Shown here: one piece after another, positions 1-9,642 of the stretch
How the letters are laid out: every line of letters starts with the position of its first letter
How positions within the stretch are numbered: position 1 is the stretch's first letter
DNA from: Oscarella lobularis
Taxonomy: Eukaryota; Porifera; Homoscleromorpha; Homosclerophorida; Oscarellidae
NCBI RefSeq assembly: GCF_947507565.1
Contig: NC_089175.1
Coordinates: 6,623,733 to 6,687,732, forward strand
Reading direction: 5' to 3'
DNA: 64,000 bases
The notes under the pieces: generated by a model
Database searches by the model: none
What the model was told of the DNA's origin: nothing
What the model saw: the letters and a program-made list of their open reading frames with translations, nothing else
Position numbers and translations under genes: made by a program

Positions 1-240
1 TGCTTCTATGCTCTACTAACACGCCAGTCAGGAACTCGCCAGAGTTGCACACAGTCATGAAGCTGCGGCGGAGTTACTTTATAACTAGTATTTATTTGTC
101 CATTCATTCCGGAAGTTATGTCATCTTTTGTCCAGGTTTTCTAACCGCAACTGATTTTATTTCAGTGTACGTTTGTTCACATTTAAACTCACACAAACAG
201 GCAAGCACAGCGACAGAAACGTTAGTCTCTTCCATGAGAT
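1..240. other. 3' flank of ficolin-like gene A
   Basis: No gene is called here. This downstream flank is shared with the other FReD loci: the stretch reading TGCTCTACTAACACGCCAG near base 9 recurs near 17310, 22290 and 35685, followed each time by similar sequence up to the FReD stop codon. It marks the 3' end of the duplication unit. Plus-strand ORFs in it run into the antisense of the FReD exon and are not supported as genes. Confidence 0.6.
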
Positions 241-1653
241 TCATGCTTTTTTTCTAAATTTCATTTCAGAGAATGCCAAGGATGAATATCGTTTCCATGT
301 GTACCACTGAATGCGATTTGACCCGCTGCCACTCAGATACAAACCATTCAGGAAGGTGCGATTACAGCTGTTAAACCACCAACCACCTTTAAGCTGACCA
401 GCACAGTGACTACTCCACTGATCATTGTCTTGATCTTCTGTTGAAAACTTCATTCCATTCGCGTTTCTAAGTGAATGTCCAGACGCTGCGATTGCATCAC
501 CTGCAGTGCCACTGTACCCACTAACGCTTAGCGTGTACTTGGAATTGGAGTTTCCTACATTGAAGCTACTATACTTGGCGTACGCACTGTTCCCTGAGTA
601 ATCTTTCAAATCAATTCTTAATTCATTTGCTCCGTTTAGCTGCAAGAGCTGGTGAAGAAAAGTTAAGCCAAGCCAATAATCGCCTTCGACATCGCCAAAT
701 CCTCTTTCGTAGTCATTCCATTCACGATTAAAATCAACTGATCCATCTTTTCGTCTTTGAAAGACCGTCCATCCCCCGCCGTCGGTCTCCATGTCACAGT
801 AGACAGGAACTAGGCCAATTTCCGGGAAAGCAATTCTAAAATTTCCACTTGAAAGATGAGGAAACCGTTTAAGTAGGCAAGAGCAGTCGCAAGCAGTGAT
901 TCTCACGATATCTATGCTCACTTTATGAGAAATAGATTACAGTGTATCGAAGCATACTTAGCAGATCTTGGATTTGGTTTTGCAATAACTCGATTGTGTC
1001 GTTTGACATTACCCCAGGAAGACCTTGAATGCCTCGTTCACCTTTCTGATATAAAACGAGTTCTCAAAATCATTCTTTTAACTAATAGGACAGCACCTGT
1101 CCTTTGTGACCATGCTGCCCAATGTGTCCTTTAACACCCTTGGGCCCGATGGGTCCTGTGACGCCAGAAAAACCTCGATTTCCCTTATCACCTTTTGAAC
1201 CAGCCTTTCCAATCTTTCCCTTTTTGAAATAATATTTCTGTCATGCGGTTGTTTTTCCTCATTGTACTGCTACCTGTACACCGGTGTTCCCTCTGTCTCC
1301 TTTATCACCTTTAAATCCTTTTGGCCCCAACAGCCCTCTCTCTCCAGTAGGACCCTATGGCCAATTGAGGTATCAATAGCTTGTTCACTTGTTACTACGT
1401 ACCGCTCTTCCAACTGGACCAGGCGGTCCACGTGAACCGATAGTGCCAGGTAAACCTTGTGGTCCTACAGGGCCTGGCAATCCCTGAGGTCCAGCAATGT
1501 GTTTATGATCGCAAGCAGTTGACAATGTCTGCGCCGGAACAAGATAGGTTTCTTAGGCCAGAAAAGGACATTGTTTATGTTTGCCTGAGAAGACGCGTTT
1601 GTTACAACGTAGCCAAGTAGGAAGAAGAGCAGTGGCGTTCTCATTGTTTTCAT
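241..1653 (-). CDS. Collagen-fibrinogen (ficolin-like) secreted protein, copy A
   Basis: Predicted secreted lectin-like protein of about 385 residues in six exons: 1653-1585, 1528-1403, 1354-1274, 1219-1097, 1045-958 and 911-241. Exon 1 encodes a signal peptide (MKTMRTPLLFFLLGYVV...). Exons 2-5 encode about 100 residues of Gly-X-Y collagen repeat (GPQGLPGPVGPQGLPG...) and a short linker. Exon 6 encodes the FReD, recognised by VYCDMETDGGGWTVFQRR, NDYERGFG, DYWLGL, the calcium-site-like DQDND followed by a Cys, and WWFNSC. All exon joins keep frame. The first intron uses a GC donor. Ficolins and related FReD proteins bind acetylated or sugar ligands, but the ligand here is unknown. Domain call is sure; exact exons are hand-predicted. 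Confidence 0.9.
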
Positions 1654-1687
1654 GTGTTTTGAATGAAAGTCTTCTTCTGCCTGTGCG

Positions 1688-1696
1688 CTTTTATAG
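1688..1696 (-). promoter_or_regulatory. TATA box of ficolin-like gene A
   Basis: On the minus strand this reads CTATAAAAG, 35-43 bases upstream of the start codon at 1653. The same element sits at the same distance range in copies C, E and G, so a short 5' UTR and a TATA-driven promoter are likely. Confidence 0.6.
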
Positions 1697-1739
1697 ATAT
1701 ATTTTAGGTACGGAAGACACGGAATGATGTCAGGTCCGT

Positions 1740-2240
1740 GTTATTTACATTTCAAGATTTCCATAAATGGACTTGTCCACGTGCGGGGGTGAGTTGCGCC
1801 TGCGCAAGACTCGTTTTCGGCATATCACCATTTTCTCCTAAGAAAACGCCTGCGACCAGACGCTTTTCGTCTCGTCAGCCACAAAATTTCTGTACTTCTG
1901 CGTCTTTATGGCTGCATTCTACCCGCTCGTCGCCTCGAAACGTCGTCGAATCGCAAAAACACGCTTTAGTTCTTCCCTACTTCACCTAGTTTCGAAACTA
2001 GGAGCACTTTGGTCACGTAATCAACTCGATTGAGGTAGAAAAATTGAACGCAAAGCACGCAAGTGACAGTAACGGAGTCCGTTCGCTCAGGAAACCAAGA
2101 CGGAGAATTTCGCAAAAATCACCTAGAAATATTCGAACGTTTTTGAAGAAGCCGTGCCCTTGTACGTCCTGGATCTAAATCGGTAAGAATTCCAAAGAAC
2201 CTTATTAGTTAATTAATTATTTAATCCATTTTTCAATATC
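1740..2240. other. Divergent upstream region, block copy 1
   Basis: GC-rich upstream region of gene A, conserved in order and sequence with about 24020-24520 and 37420-37910. It may act as a shared promoter between the minus-strand FReD gene and the weak plus-strand exons that follow. No convincing coding exon is seen in it. Confidence 0.4.
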
Positions 2241-2245
2241 TTTAG

Positions 2246-2640
2246 TTTTCTTGATGAATTTGGAGAGAGCGTCTTCATTCAACAGAAACCGTCTTTCTCT
2301 TCTTATCGAAGGGAAGTCACTTATTCAGTATTTATCCTACATGTCATGGGTCTTCTTCAGGTTTGGCTATCTGCAGATGATTCGACGTCAGATTCTGCTC
2401 GTTCTGTGAAATTCATTTTCGTCTCGGTTCTAAAATTTCCATCAGCGCGTGTCAGTGTTTCAGTGAGTGAGAGCCAGTGCGTGTTTTCTTATGTATACAC
2501 ATTTACCATTGTTTTAGTACCGTCATCAAGGATCACTACAATTCGTTATTCTATTCCAACGAAGGCAATCGTCTCTTGCCTGAATTCAATTGTAATCATA
2601 TCTCGAAGCAGCTGGATCTTCCAATATCTCTGCTGTAAGG
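2246..2640 (+). pseudogene. Decayed exons of a divergent gene of unknown function, copy 1
   Basis: Matches possible coding exons also present at 24535-24950 and 37921-38332. In this copy the exon starting after CTTTAG has lost about 8 bases near its 3' end, and the GT donor seen in the other copies has become GG, so splicing would fail. The last exon ends with the peptide LDLPISLL and a stop. I recognise no protein family. Degeneration is seen directly; that the intact form is a gene is inference. Confidence 0.35.
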
Positions 2641-2699
2641 TAAATATCACGTGATTTATCTCTGTACTACTCTTCGAGATCTGCTAACAGTCATTTCCC

Positions 2700-3190
2700 G
2701 ATCTGGCTTATTACAACTCCCATTTCTTTAGATGATAATGAACATGGAATTAGAAGTGTAGGTAAGAGATTTTCTAATTGTAATTTTACTTTATAATTAA
2801 CGTTGAAATTTTAGTTGCAATCACGACACCACAAACTCGTCGCGAAATGACTTCACTTCTCCGAGAGGCAGCGCGTGATTGCTCCGAACTGAAGTCCTGC
2901 CGTTTCCATGACGACGGGTAATAATTGCCGAAAGTTTTGTCATTGAGCTCCGTTACCACGACAGCAGATGGGCACGGCGTTGTCTTCAATCAAAGCCAAG
3001 TATTTTGGAACTGCCCTTCACGGCGATATCAAAGTATGTGACAGGCGTGTCTCTTCCGCAATCTATAAACCTTTCTGCTCTTCTAACAGGTTCTGATTTA
3101 TTCCCCGGGCCAGCTGAAGAGATTGCAGTGTCATCAAGTCGTTGTGTGGTAAGTGGATTTATTGCTTTGTATTCGAATAGCTAAGGGTGT
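2700..3190. other. Intergenic, block copy 1
   Basis: Conserved with about 25010-25498 and 38390-38875. It contains a stretch near 2935-2995 (ACCACGACAGCAGATG region) that also recurs near 33130. Short open frames exist on both strands, but no gene can be supported. Confidence 0.4.
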
Positions 3191-3491
3191 CTTTTAGGAT
3201 TGGGGTCCTAAGCATGACCCCGTCATCAAAAACTGCTCCACCGGGGTCCTGGGCAAGACCCCGTCATCAAAAACTGCCCGGCAGGGGTCCTGGGCATGAC
3301 CCCGTCAAAACTGCCTGTGCATGGAAACGCGAGGGAGAACTCTGTGCTTTTTTTATCATTTTATTTAATAAATCAACTGTCCCTCCCCTTCTATCTTTGA
3401 GCAGTTTTTGATGACGGGGTCTTGCTCAGGACCCCGGTTGTGAGCCTTTTATTTATGACGGGGTCATGCCCAGGACCCCAGCTCCTAAAAG
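3191..3491. repeat. GGGGTC foldback element, copy 1
   Basis: The ends are inverted: CTTTTAGGATTGGGGTCC on the left matches the complement of GGACCCCAGCTCCTAAAAG on the right. Inside are three tandem modules built on GGGTCCT...CATGACCCCGTCATCAAAAACTG, then two modules in the opposite orientation, so the element can fold into a long hairpin. It resembles a foldback or MITE-like non-autonomous element. No target-site duplication is evident. Further copies lie at 25499-25795 and 38876-39174. Confidence 0.7.
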
Positions 3492-3982
3492 ACGAACGTC
3501 AATAACAAGGATAAGTGCTTTGTAATAATGCTACCTGGTCATCCTTGAGCAGCAGAATGGTGAATGCGGTGCCATCGTGCGCGTCTACAGCATCACCCAG
3601 ACGCAAGGACCTCAAACGGTGAGGTTTACGCGTCACAAGATTATCATCATCACAAGTAGGTACGACTAACTAACTAACTAACAGCGCCATCTAAGTGCAA
3701 AAAATAAAAATTGAAAAAATTCCACTACATGCGGTATAAACTTGATATCATGATCTTCCTTCATGGGTTTCCACACTGCAAAAAAAGCAACTGACTCGTC
3801 AATTTATACTCTTCTTACCTCTACTAGACTACCCTCAAGCAGCAAAGCATGACTAAATTACTTTCAGAGTCAACTGACCTAACGAAAAACCTACAGAAGA
3901 GAAACCATAACACAAAACCAAATAGCCTCAAAATCTCTTCACCTACGGTATTTCATTCAACCTAGACTACCTAAAAAAAATC
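3492..3982. other. Intergenic, block copy 1
   Basis: AT-rich, conserved with the corresponding parts of the other two blocks. It includes a short CTAA run near 3668. No gene or RNA is recognised. Confidence 0.4.
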
Positions 3983-4070
3983 AGGTGGCGGCTGCTGCTA
4001 GCTAAAGCACTATGAGAAGGAGCTAAACGCCTACTAAAAATCCGCCCTACCCTACTAGCAGCCGCCACCT
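3983..4070. repeat. GC-rich stem-loop repeat, copy 1
   Basis: AGGTGGCGGCTGCTGCTAG at the left pairs with CTAGCAGCCGCCACCT at the right across a loop of about 50 bases. Copies lie at 6415-6500, 26283-26367 and 39711-39791. It could be the terminal hairpin of a repeat or a structured RNA; nothing decides which. Confidence 0.6.
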
Positions 4071-5577
4071 AAACTCTCTAAGGAGCGGACCTGTGCAGAC
4101 TAACCGTAGTGATAAAGCACGTGATGGATGGTCCTTTTGCTCTCCTACTACTCTGCAACATGCTCTGCAACATACACACGTGGGCTTTCATGCGCTGCCA
4201 TGACAACCGCCCTCACTCACGAACCCAAACCTACTCTCAATTACTGCTTTTACACAATCGGAAAGCAGACCCAATAGTTAAACTGACGGAAATTTTCCAT
4301 GCACGCGAGCGTGGGCAGCGCCATGTCAGGCAATCGAACCTATGTGAACGCCTACTCTGCAAGGACCCCCAGTTTAAAACCTGGTCACTCGTTGTCTTCA
4401 TCAAGAAAGCTCTCGTTGTATTGCTCTAAAGGGTGACATTAGTTAGCAAGTCACGTAGAAGCGTGGCTTACGTACAGTACACTGTACCTATATGTCTGAC
4501 TGAAGCGTGACGTCACGCGCAATATTTTCATTTCCTTTCTTGCGCCACGTGAAATCAGAGGCATCTAGAAAACAGACAAATGAACAAATTTGAGGTAAAG
4601 TGGGTGAATGCCATGCAGGATTGCTCACCGGCGAGCGGATGGGCAACGAAAAATGAGAGTTGGGGGCGTGGGGCGTGTTCTCTCAACTCCTGCGAGACCA
4701 AGAATAAAGGTGAATTGCGGATTTACGGTAATGATATCAGTGATCCTACAAAAATTGCCGCCAACAGTGTTCAGCGTTTCAATGACCGGCGGCACGTGCA
4801 CGCGAAAAATTATATGACATCGTTTTCGACCGAGAAAAATCGTCACACGCTTCTCCGGATCACCTAATAATACGTGTTATTAGTAGAATTAATTAATTAA
4901 TAGCAGTCATTTATTGGCTTACTTGACGTCATCAAGAGCTAGTGTGACCATTCGGAGAAAGGCACTTTGACGTAAGACTACGGGCTGTGGTGCCAATCGG
5001 TCGATTCGGTTTTTTTGTACTAAACTGTACTAATTAAAAAAAGAAGTGAATTAATACCCTCTTACATATGACGTCGAAAGCGTTGGAGAAAACAATGAAC
5101 GGTGAGTCGTCCACGTTACAGTTCAGCTGAAGTTGACCACTTTCGCAAACCTAAAATAAAAATTCAATTTAATTAATTATTGACGCGTCGCTCTAATATC
5201 GAATTTGGGACTCAGGTGAAACTTAGGAATCTTACTTCATGGATCAGAAGAGCCATGCGAGATAATGAAGATCTGCTACGATATTTTCTGATCAGATCGA
5301 GGCCCCTTTCGAGGGTACGGTATCGCAAATCGCGTTCGGGCCACGCGAAGCGAAACTAAAAAGCCACCGACTACTATTTCCACCTAAGAAAACTGATAGT
5401 GCCTCCGAGGAAGAGATGGGTTAACACGTACGAATTGGCGTCTCAAGTCTCAACCGTTTTCCGACGCAGCATGTCCACGTCATCGCCTGTTTTTCACTAA
5501 CAATACCCGTGCACACGGGCTGGCGAGCTCTCAACGATGGGGAGTTCAGCGTCAATGAGCGACACACAAACGCGCAC
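4071..5577. other. Conserved block tail without a gene
   Basis: Conserved with about 26370-27830 and 39795-41150. It contains CREs (TGACGTCA) and E-box-like CACGTG sites. Short ORFs here are not supported: they are not kept open in the other copies. Confidence 0.45.
4507..4516. promoter_or_regulatory. CRE-like palindrome GTGACGTCAC
   Basis: A perfect 10-base palindrome containing the full CRE (TGACGTCA), the classical site for CREB/ATF bZIP proteins. The CRE core is kept at 26810-26819 and 40224-40233 in the paralogous blocks. Function is not shown. Confidence 0.35.
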
Positions 5578-5772
5578 TTTCATGCATCAGCCGTGAGTCG
5601 CGCGCGCGTTTATGCATCAGCCGTGAGCCGCGCACGCGAGTGGAGCGACGAGACGCGCGCGCGTTCATGCATCAGTCGTGGGCCGCGCACGCGAGTGGAG
5701 TGGTCTCGCGCGCGCGTTCATTCATCAGCCGTGAGCCGCGCACGCGAGTGGAGCGACAAGACGCGCGCGCTG
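5578..5772. repeat. GC-rich minisatellite
   Basis: Four tandem copies of a unit containing CATCAGCCGTGAGCCGCG and runs of CGCGCG; the CATCAG anchor occurs at 5585, 5615, 5670 and 5723 (spacing 30, 55 and 53). A 145-codon ORF through it is a by-product of the repeat. Confidence 0.7.
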
Positions 5773-6099
5773 TGGACGGGTAGGGCCCTACGCTGCCTCC
5801 ATCACTCGGAGATAAAGAGAAAAAATACCATGCAACTGCCAGGCACTAGTGACTACAAAAACGCGCACAGGAATTTCCACTTCGCTTCTTCGTCAAATGT
5901 CGTCTTCTTTCAGTTAATTAATTCACCTGAAATATCATGTCAGTGAAAAATAATGATAATCAAAACGCTTATCTTTCCAAAATTGAAACGTAGCATCCAG
6001 CTTCATTTGAGGTCTTTTCAGAATCGTACGCTAAAAAAGAAAGAGATATAAATTAATAAAAAATAGATAAACACGGCAATTAAAATTAAAGATATCAAC
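5773..6099. other. Intergenic, no gene seen
   Basis: AT-rich between two tandem repeats. Nothing is recognised. Confidence 0.4.
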
Positions 6100-6277
6100 C
6101 TGCAAATAAATAAAAACCTAAAATCTAAACCTGTAAAAAATAAAAACCTGTAGAAAAAATAAAAGCCTGTAGAAAAAATAAAAGCCTGTGGAAAAAAATC
6201 TAAACCTGTGAAAAAATAAAAACCTGCGGAAAAAATAAAAACCTGCGGAAAAAATAAAAACCTGCGGAAAAAAAACC
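6100..6277. repeat. A-rich 18-bp tandem repeat
   Basis: About ten imperfect copies of a unit like AAAAATAAAAACCTGCGG, with variants CCTGTAG and CCTGTGG. The minus-strand ORF over it (FFF-rich) is low-complexity and not a gene. Confidence 0.7.
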
Positions 6278-6414
6278 TACTATCTACCCTGAAAAAGAAA
6301 AGCATGCACGTGATAAAGAACCTAGATTACCATATAAATCCATTGACCTAAAATATGCCTATATACTAATCAACCTAGATTACCTGAAAATCCATCGAAA
6401 AATGGTCTAAAGCA

Positions 6415-6500
6415 CGTGGCGGCTGCTAGCTAAGCACGTGAAGGGATAGGAGCTACAAAGCCTACTACACGAAACGCCCTACCCTACTAGCAGCCACCAA
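6415..6500. repeat. GC-rich stem-loop repeat, extra copy in block 1
   Basis: Related to 3983-4070: GTGGCGGCTGCTAGCTAAGC at the left and CTACTAGCAGCCACCA at the right. It shows that block 1 holds a second, partial copy of the block tail. Confidence 0.55.
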
Positions 6501-8358
6501 CTAAAACCTTAGTGCATAGGGAGAGGACCCATGCAAACTAACGTAGTAATGCAAACGAAGCACGTGAGGGAGGAAGTGCCATTACTGCATTATACCGATT
6601 TGTTGTCCCACTACACTTTCTGCAACGTACACAATTGGGCTTCATGCACTGCAACGACCACCAGCCCTCACTCGCGGACCCCAACCCGCCCTCGATTAGA
6701 CTTTCGGAAATCGGACCTAATGGTTAGACTGACGGAAATTTTCTATGCCCGCGAGCGTGGGCAGTGGCCACCGCAGGCATTCAGCACCGTGTACGTCACA
6801 GGGAGCCCCGCCCCCTAAGTGCACGCCTACACCAGTGGGGCCCCAATGGGTGACCTGTTCGCTGCGCTGACACGAGGCGTTCTTCCTTCTTTCTTCTTCT
6901 CTCATTCGTCGCGAAACTAAAGAAAACGAGTAAGTGAATGAAATGAAACGAAGTGCGGGTGCACGCGATGAGGGATCGCCTAAATGCGAGTGGATTACGC
7001 GCGTCGTCACGTCCGTGTGACTTGTCGCGTCGCCGCGAGAAGTCGCTGTCGAGTAGAAACAGCCACGCGCGGATTGCATCGACGATCTACGCCGTTTCGC
7101 GAGCAAAAACGGACACGGCAACGTGCTGCGCGGACGCAGGCCAGTTGAACGATATTCAGCGCGCTTACCAATTGGCGACTGTAAAATCCGAGCCGCATGA
7201 GAATTCCGGCTGCACGTCCCTCCTTCGACGAATCGTAGCAGCGAAACTACGTCGCGATGAGCCTTGTTTGCAGGGAAGAGCAACGAGGCGATTCCTCTAT
7301 CCTCACCCGGATACTGACACCTCTACGACGAATGAGAAGAGCGCGTGTTCTCACGTGAAAGTGGAGGAGATTAAATGGAGCTCTTATCACGTGTTTGATT
7401 ACAATAAACTCGCTTTTTTCTCTTTCGCGGGCAAAAACGATCGTATCTACAGAGTCTCTATAAACCGAATTTTCTGAATATGCACTTCCCGGAAAAGAAG
7501 TGATAACATGTACGGGACGGCCGGACGGGACTCGGTTCGTAGTCCTCACGTGATAGACTTTCATGGCTCTTACCGAACGGTAGAAGCGTTTCTTCGTCTA
7601 CGCAACTGACGCAGCCAGTTAAACGCATGCGAGAGATTGCGTTTAGCTGGTTTCCAGAAAATCGGGGCTCCATTGGGGAAAAACCGACGTTTGGAAGCAT
7701 AACTTGTTTCCATTCGCACCAACGTAAATCAAGTGAGTACAAACGAAGACTGCAAGTTAGTGTGACTAGTTCGAGCGAGGAAGAATCCCTTTGGAAGGTT
7801 CGTACGAGCAGTTATCGACCTTCGGCCCTTCGCTGTCTTCGTTGCTAAGGAAGCCACTCACTTAGCTTACCCGGCAGAGCATCGTACGACTTCGACGATA
7901 CCTGTAGTGACGCTCAAGCATCGATTCGAGCGTAGTAATCCATAGAATAGAAGAGAAAATTCGAATCGAAGCTTCGCCACTTACGTCCATCATGCATGTG
8001 TAGGCTAGTTAATTAATAAATTAATTCGTATATTTGTGCTGGTTTCTAATTCGCCAGTGCACCACGTAATATTATATTATTGGTATTTACCCTGATGATT
8101 CGCGTCTATAGATCTAAGCAAGTGCTTTTAGGCACTGCTGAAATGCCAGTCTGAACTCGTCAGAGTTGGACACCGTCATGAAGTTACGTTTTTATTAGGT
8201 TTTATTTATTTATTTATTTATTTATCCGAAATGGTTATGTCATCTTTTCTCAGGTTGGCTAGCTGCAGTTGATTTTACGTCAGCGTACGTTTATTCACAT
8301 CTAAACTCACACGGACAGGCAAGCACAGTGACAGAAGCGTTCGTCTCTTTCATGAGAT
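6501..8358. other. Intergenic with partial block-tail copy and FReD 3' flank
   Basis: The first 330 bases repeat the segment after the stem-loop in the other blocks (for example CGCGAGCGTGGGCAG near 6750). Overlapping ORFs on both strands between 6717 and 7742 have no recognisable domain and no paralogous support. From about 8010 the sequence resembles the 3' flank of the FReD genes and leads into fragment B. An ATTT microsatellite lies at about 8203-8226. Confidence 0.4.
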
Positions 8359-8922
8359 TCATGCTTGACTTCTAAATTTCATTTCAGAAAATGACAAGGA
8401 AGACTTTTCTTTCCATGTGTACCAAATGATATAACTCCAGTCAGCACCACTCCTATACAAACCGTTCAGGAAGGTGCTACGACAGGCGTTGAACCACCAA
8501 CCACCTCTAGTAGAGGCAGCACAGTGCCATTTGTCGGAGTTATCATTGTCTTGATCTTTTGTTGAAAACATCATTCCATTCGCTTCTCCACTTCCTGGTC
8601 GTTTCATTGAATCACCTGCTGTACCACTGTACCCACTAACGCTTAGCCTGTACTTGGAAGTAGAATCGCCCACAATAAAGCTGCTGTATTTGGCGTATGC
8701 ACTATTTCCCGAGTAATCTTTCAAATCGATTCTTGATTCGTTTGCCTCGTTTAGCCGCAGGAGCTGGTGAAGAGAAGCTAAGCCAATCCAATAGTCACCA
8801 TCAATATTGCCAAATCCTCTTTCGTAGTCATTCCATCCACGATTAAAATCAACTGATCCATCCTTTCGTCTTTGAAAGACTGTCCATCCTCCGCCGTCGG
8901 TCTCCATGTCGTCACAGTACAC
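8359..8922 (-). pseudogene. FReD-only fragment of a ficolin-like gene, copy B
   Basis: A 187-codon open frame covers most of a FReD (METDGGGWTVFQRRKDGSVD, NDYERGFG, DQDND, WWFNAC, SEMKF). Homology starts abruptly at the VYC-D-METDGG segment, with an extra Asp codon. No collagen or signal-peptide exons lie upstream (8923 onwards on the minus strand). The Cys-rich N-terminal FReD segment is also missing. The frame is undamaged, so it is either a recent truncated duplicate or a piece used with an unknown upstream exon. A truncated copy is more likely. Confidence 0.7.
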
Positions 8923-9642
8923 GAGAATTATACGCTGGGAATTATATATATGTAAGTTGATTAATAGCTAATACCTGAGTTATAGTATATACCTTCCTGT
9001 CAAGTCATTCAATCTCTACCCAGCCTTTGGTCTAAAGTGAAAGAATCTTGTTCTCCATTCCGGCCAGACAACGACTAGAGAGGAGAGTTAGAATATAGCA
9101 GGTACGAAGCTTTGAGTAACGTCTTTTACCTACACCGTGTGTAGCACCTCCCATTCCACTGATTTCACGGTGTCTCTATAATGAAGGCCCCGTTTTCCTT
9201 TCTTCTTTCTTCCAAACCGTTTTTGTAGAAGCGGATAAACGGGTCGTTTTTCTCTTATACGATACGGAATAGTCTATGTTTCCTCTTTTAGAACTCATGA
9301 GAGTTATTATGAGATCCACCTCCATCAGCTTGATTCAATCGACTCGCTCGAAAATGCGGTCTTAGTGGTATAAGTGGTATAGCTACTTTGATTCTAACTG
9401 ATTTTCACGTTCACTTTCCCCTTCGTCCCTTTTACATCTCACGTATCAAATCTATCCTCAAGGCAGTCACAGGGATATCTCTGATGAACGCATCTTTACC
9501 AAACCGCACCGCCCAATACGTTTCAGTGATCCAAGTTCTATTCTTCTATTGGTCTCTATAGTATTTGTCAAGTTTCTCTGCGTAGATTTGAGGGAAAGGG
9601 ATTTTCTCACGTGATGTATCGTGAGCAGACGAAGTCACGCCC
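8923..9642. other. Upstream region of the CARD-Roco gene
   Basis: No coding exon is recognised. It is AT-rich and pyrimidine-rich in places and probably holds the promoter of the gene starting at 9643. It ends in CCCATGG, a good Kozak-like start context. Confidence 0.4.

Noticed and set aside
3187-3411. 74-codon ORF repeated at 25465 and 38842
   Set aside because: Reads through the foldback element; the peptide repeats follow the DNA modules and there is no domain.
5509-5946. 145-codon ORF rich in SRAREW-type repeats
   Set aside because: It is a translation of the GC-rich minisatellite.
6018-6305. Phe-rich 95-codon minus-strand ORF
   Set aside because: Translation of the A-rich 18-bp repeat.
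6717-7742. Overlapping ORFs of 94-188 codons on both strands
   Set aside because: No domain, no splice structure, Arg/Ser-rich composition expected from GC-rich sequence, and no support from the duplicated blocks.
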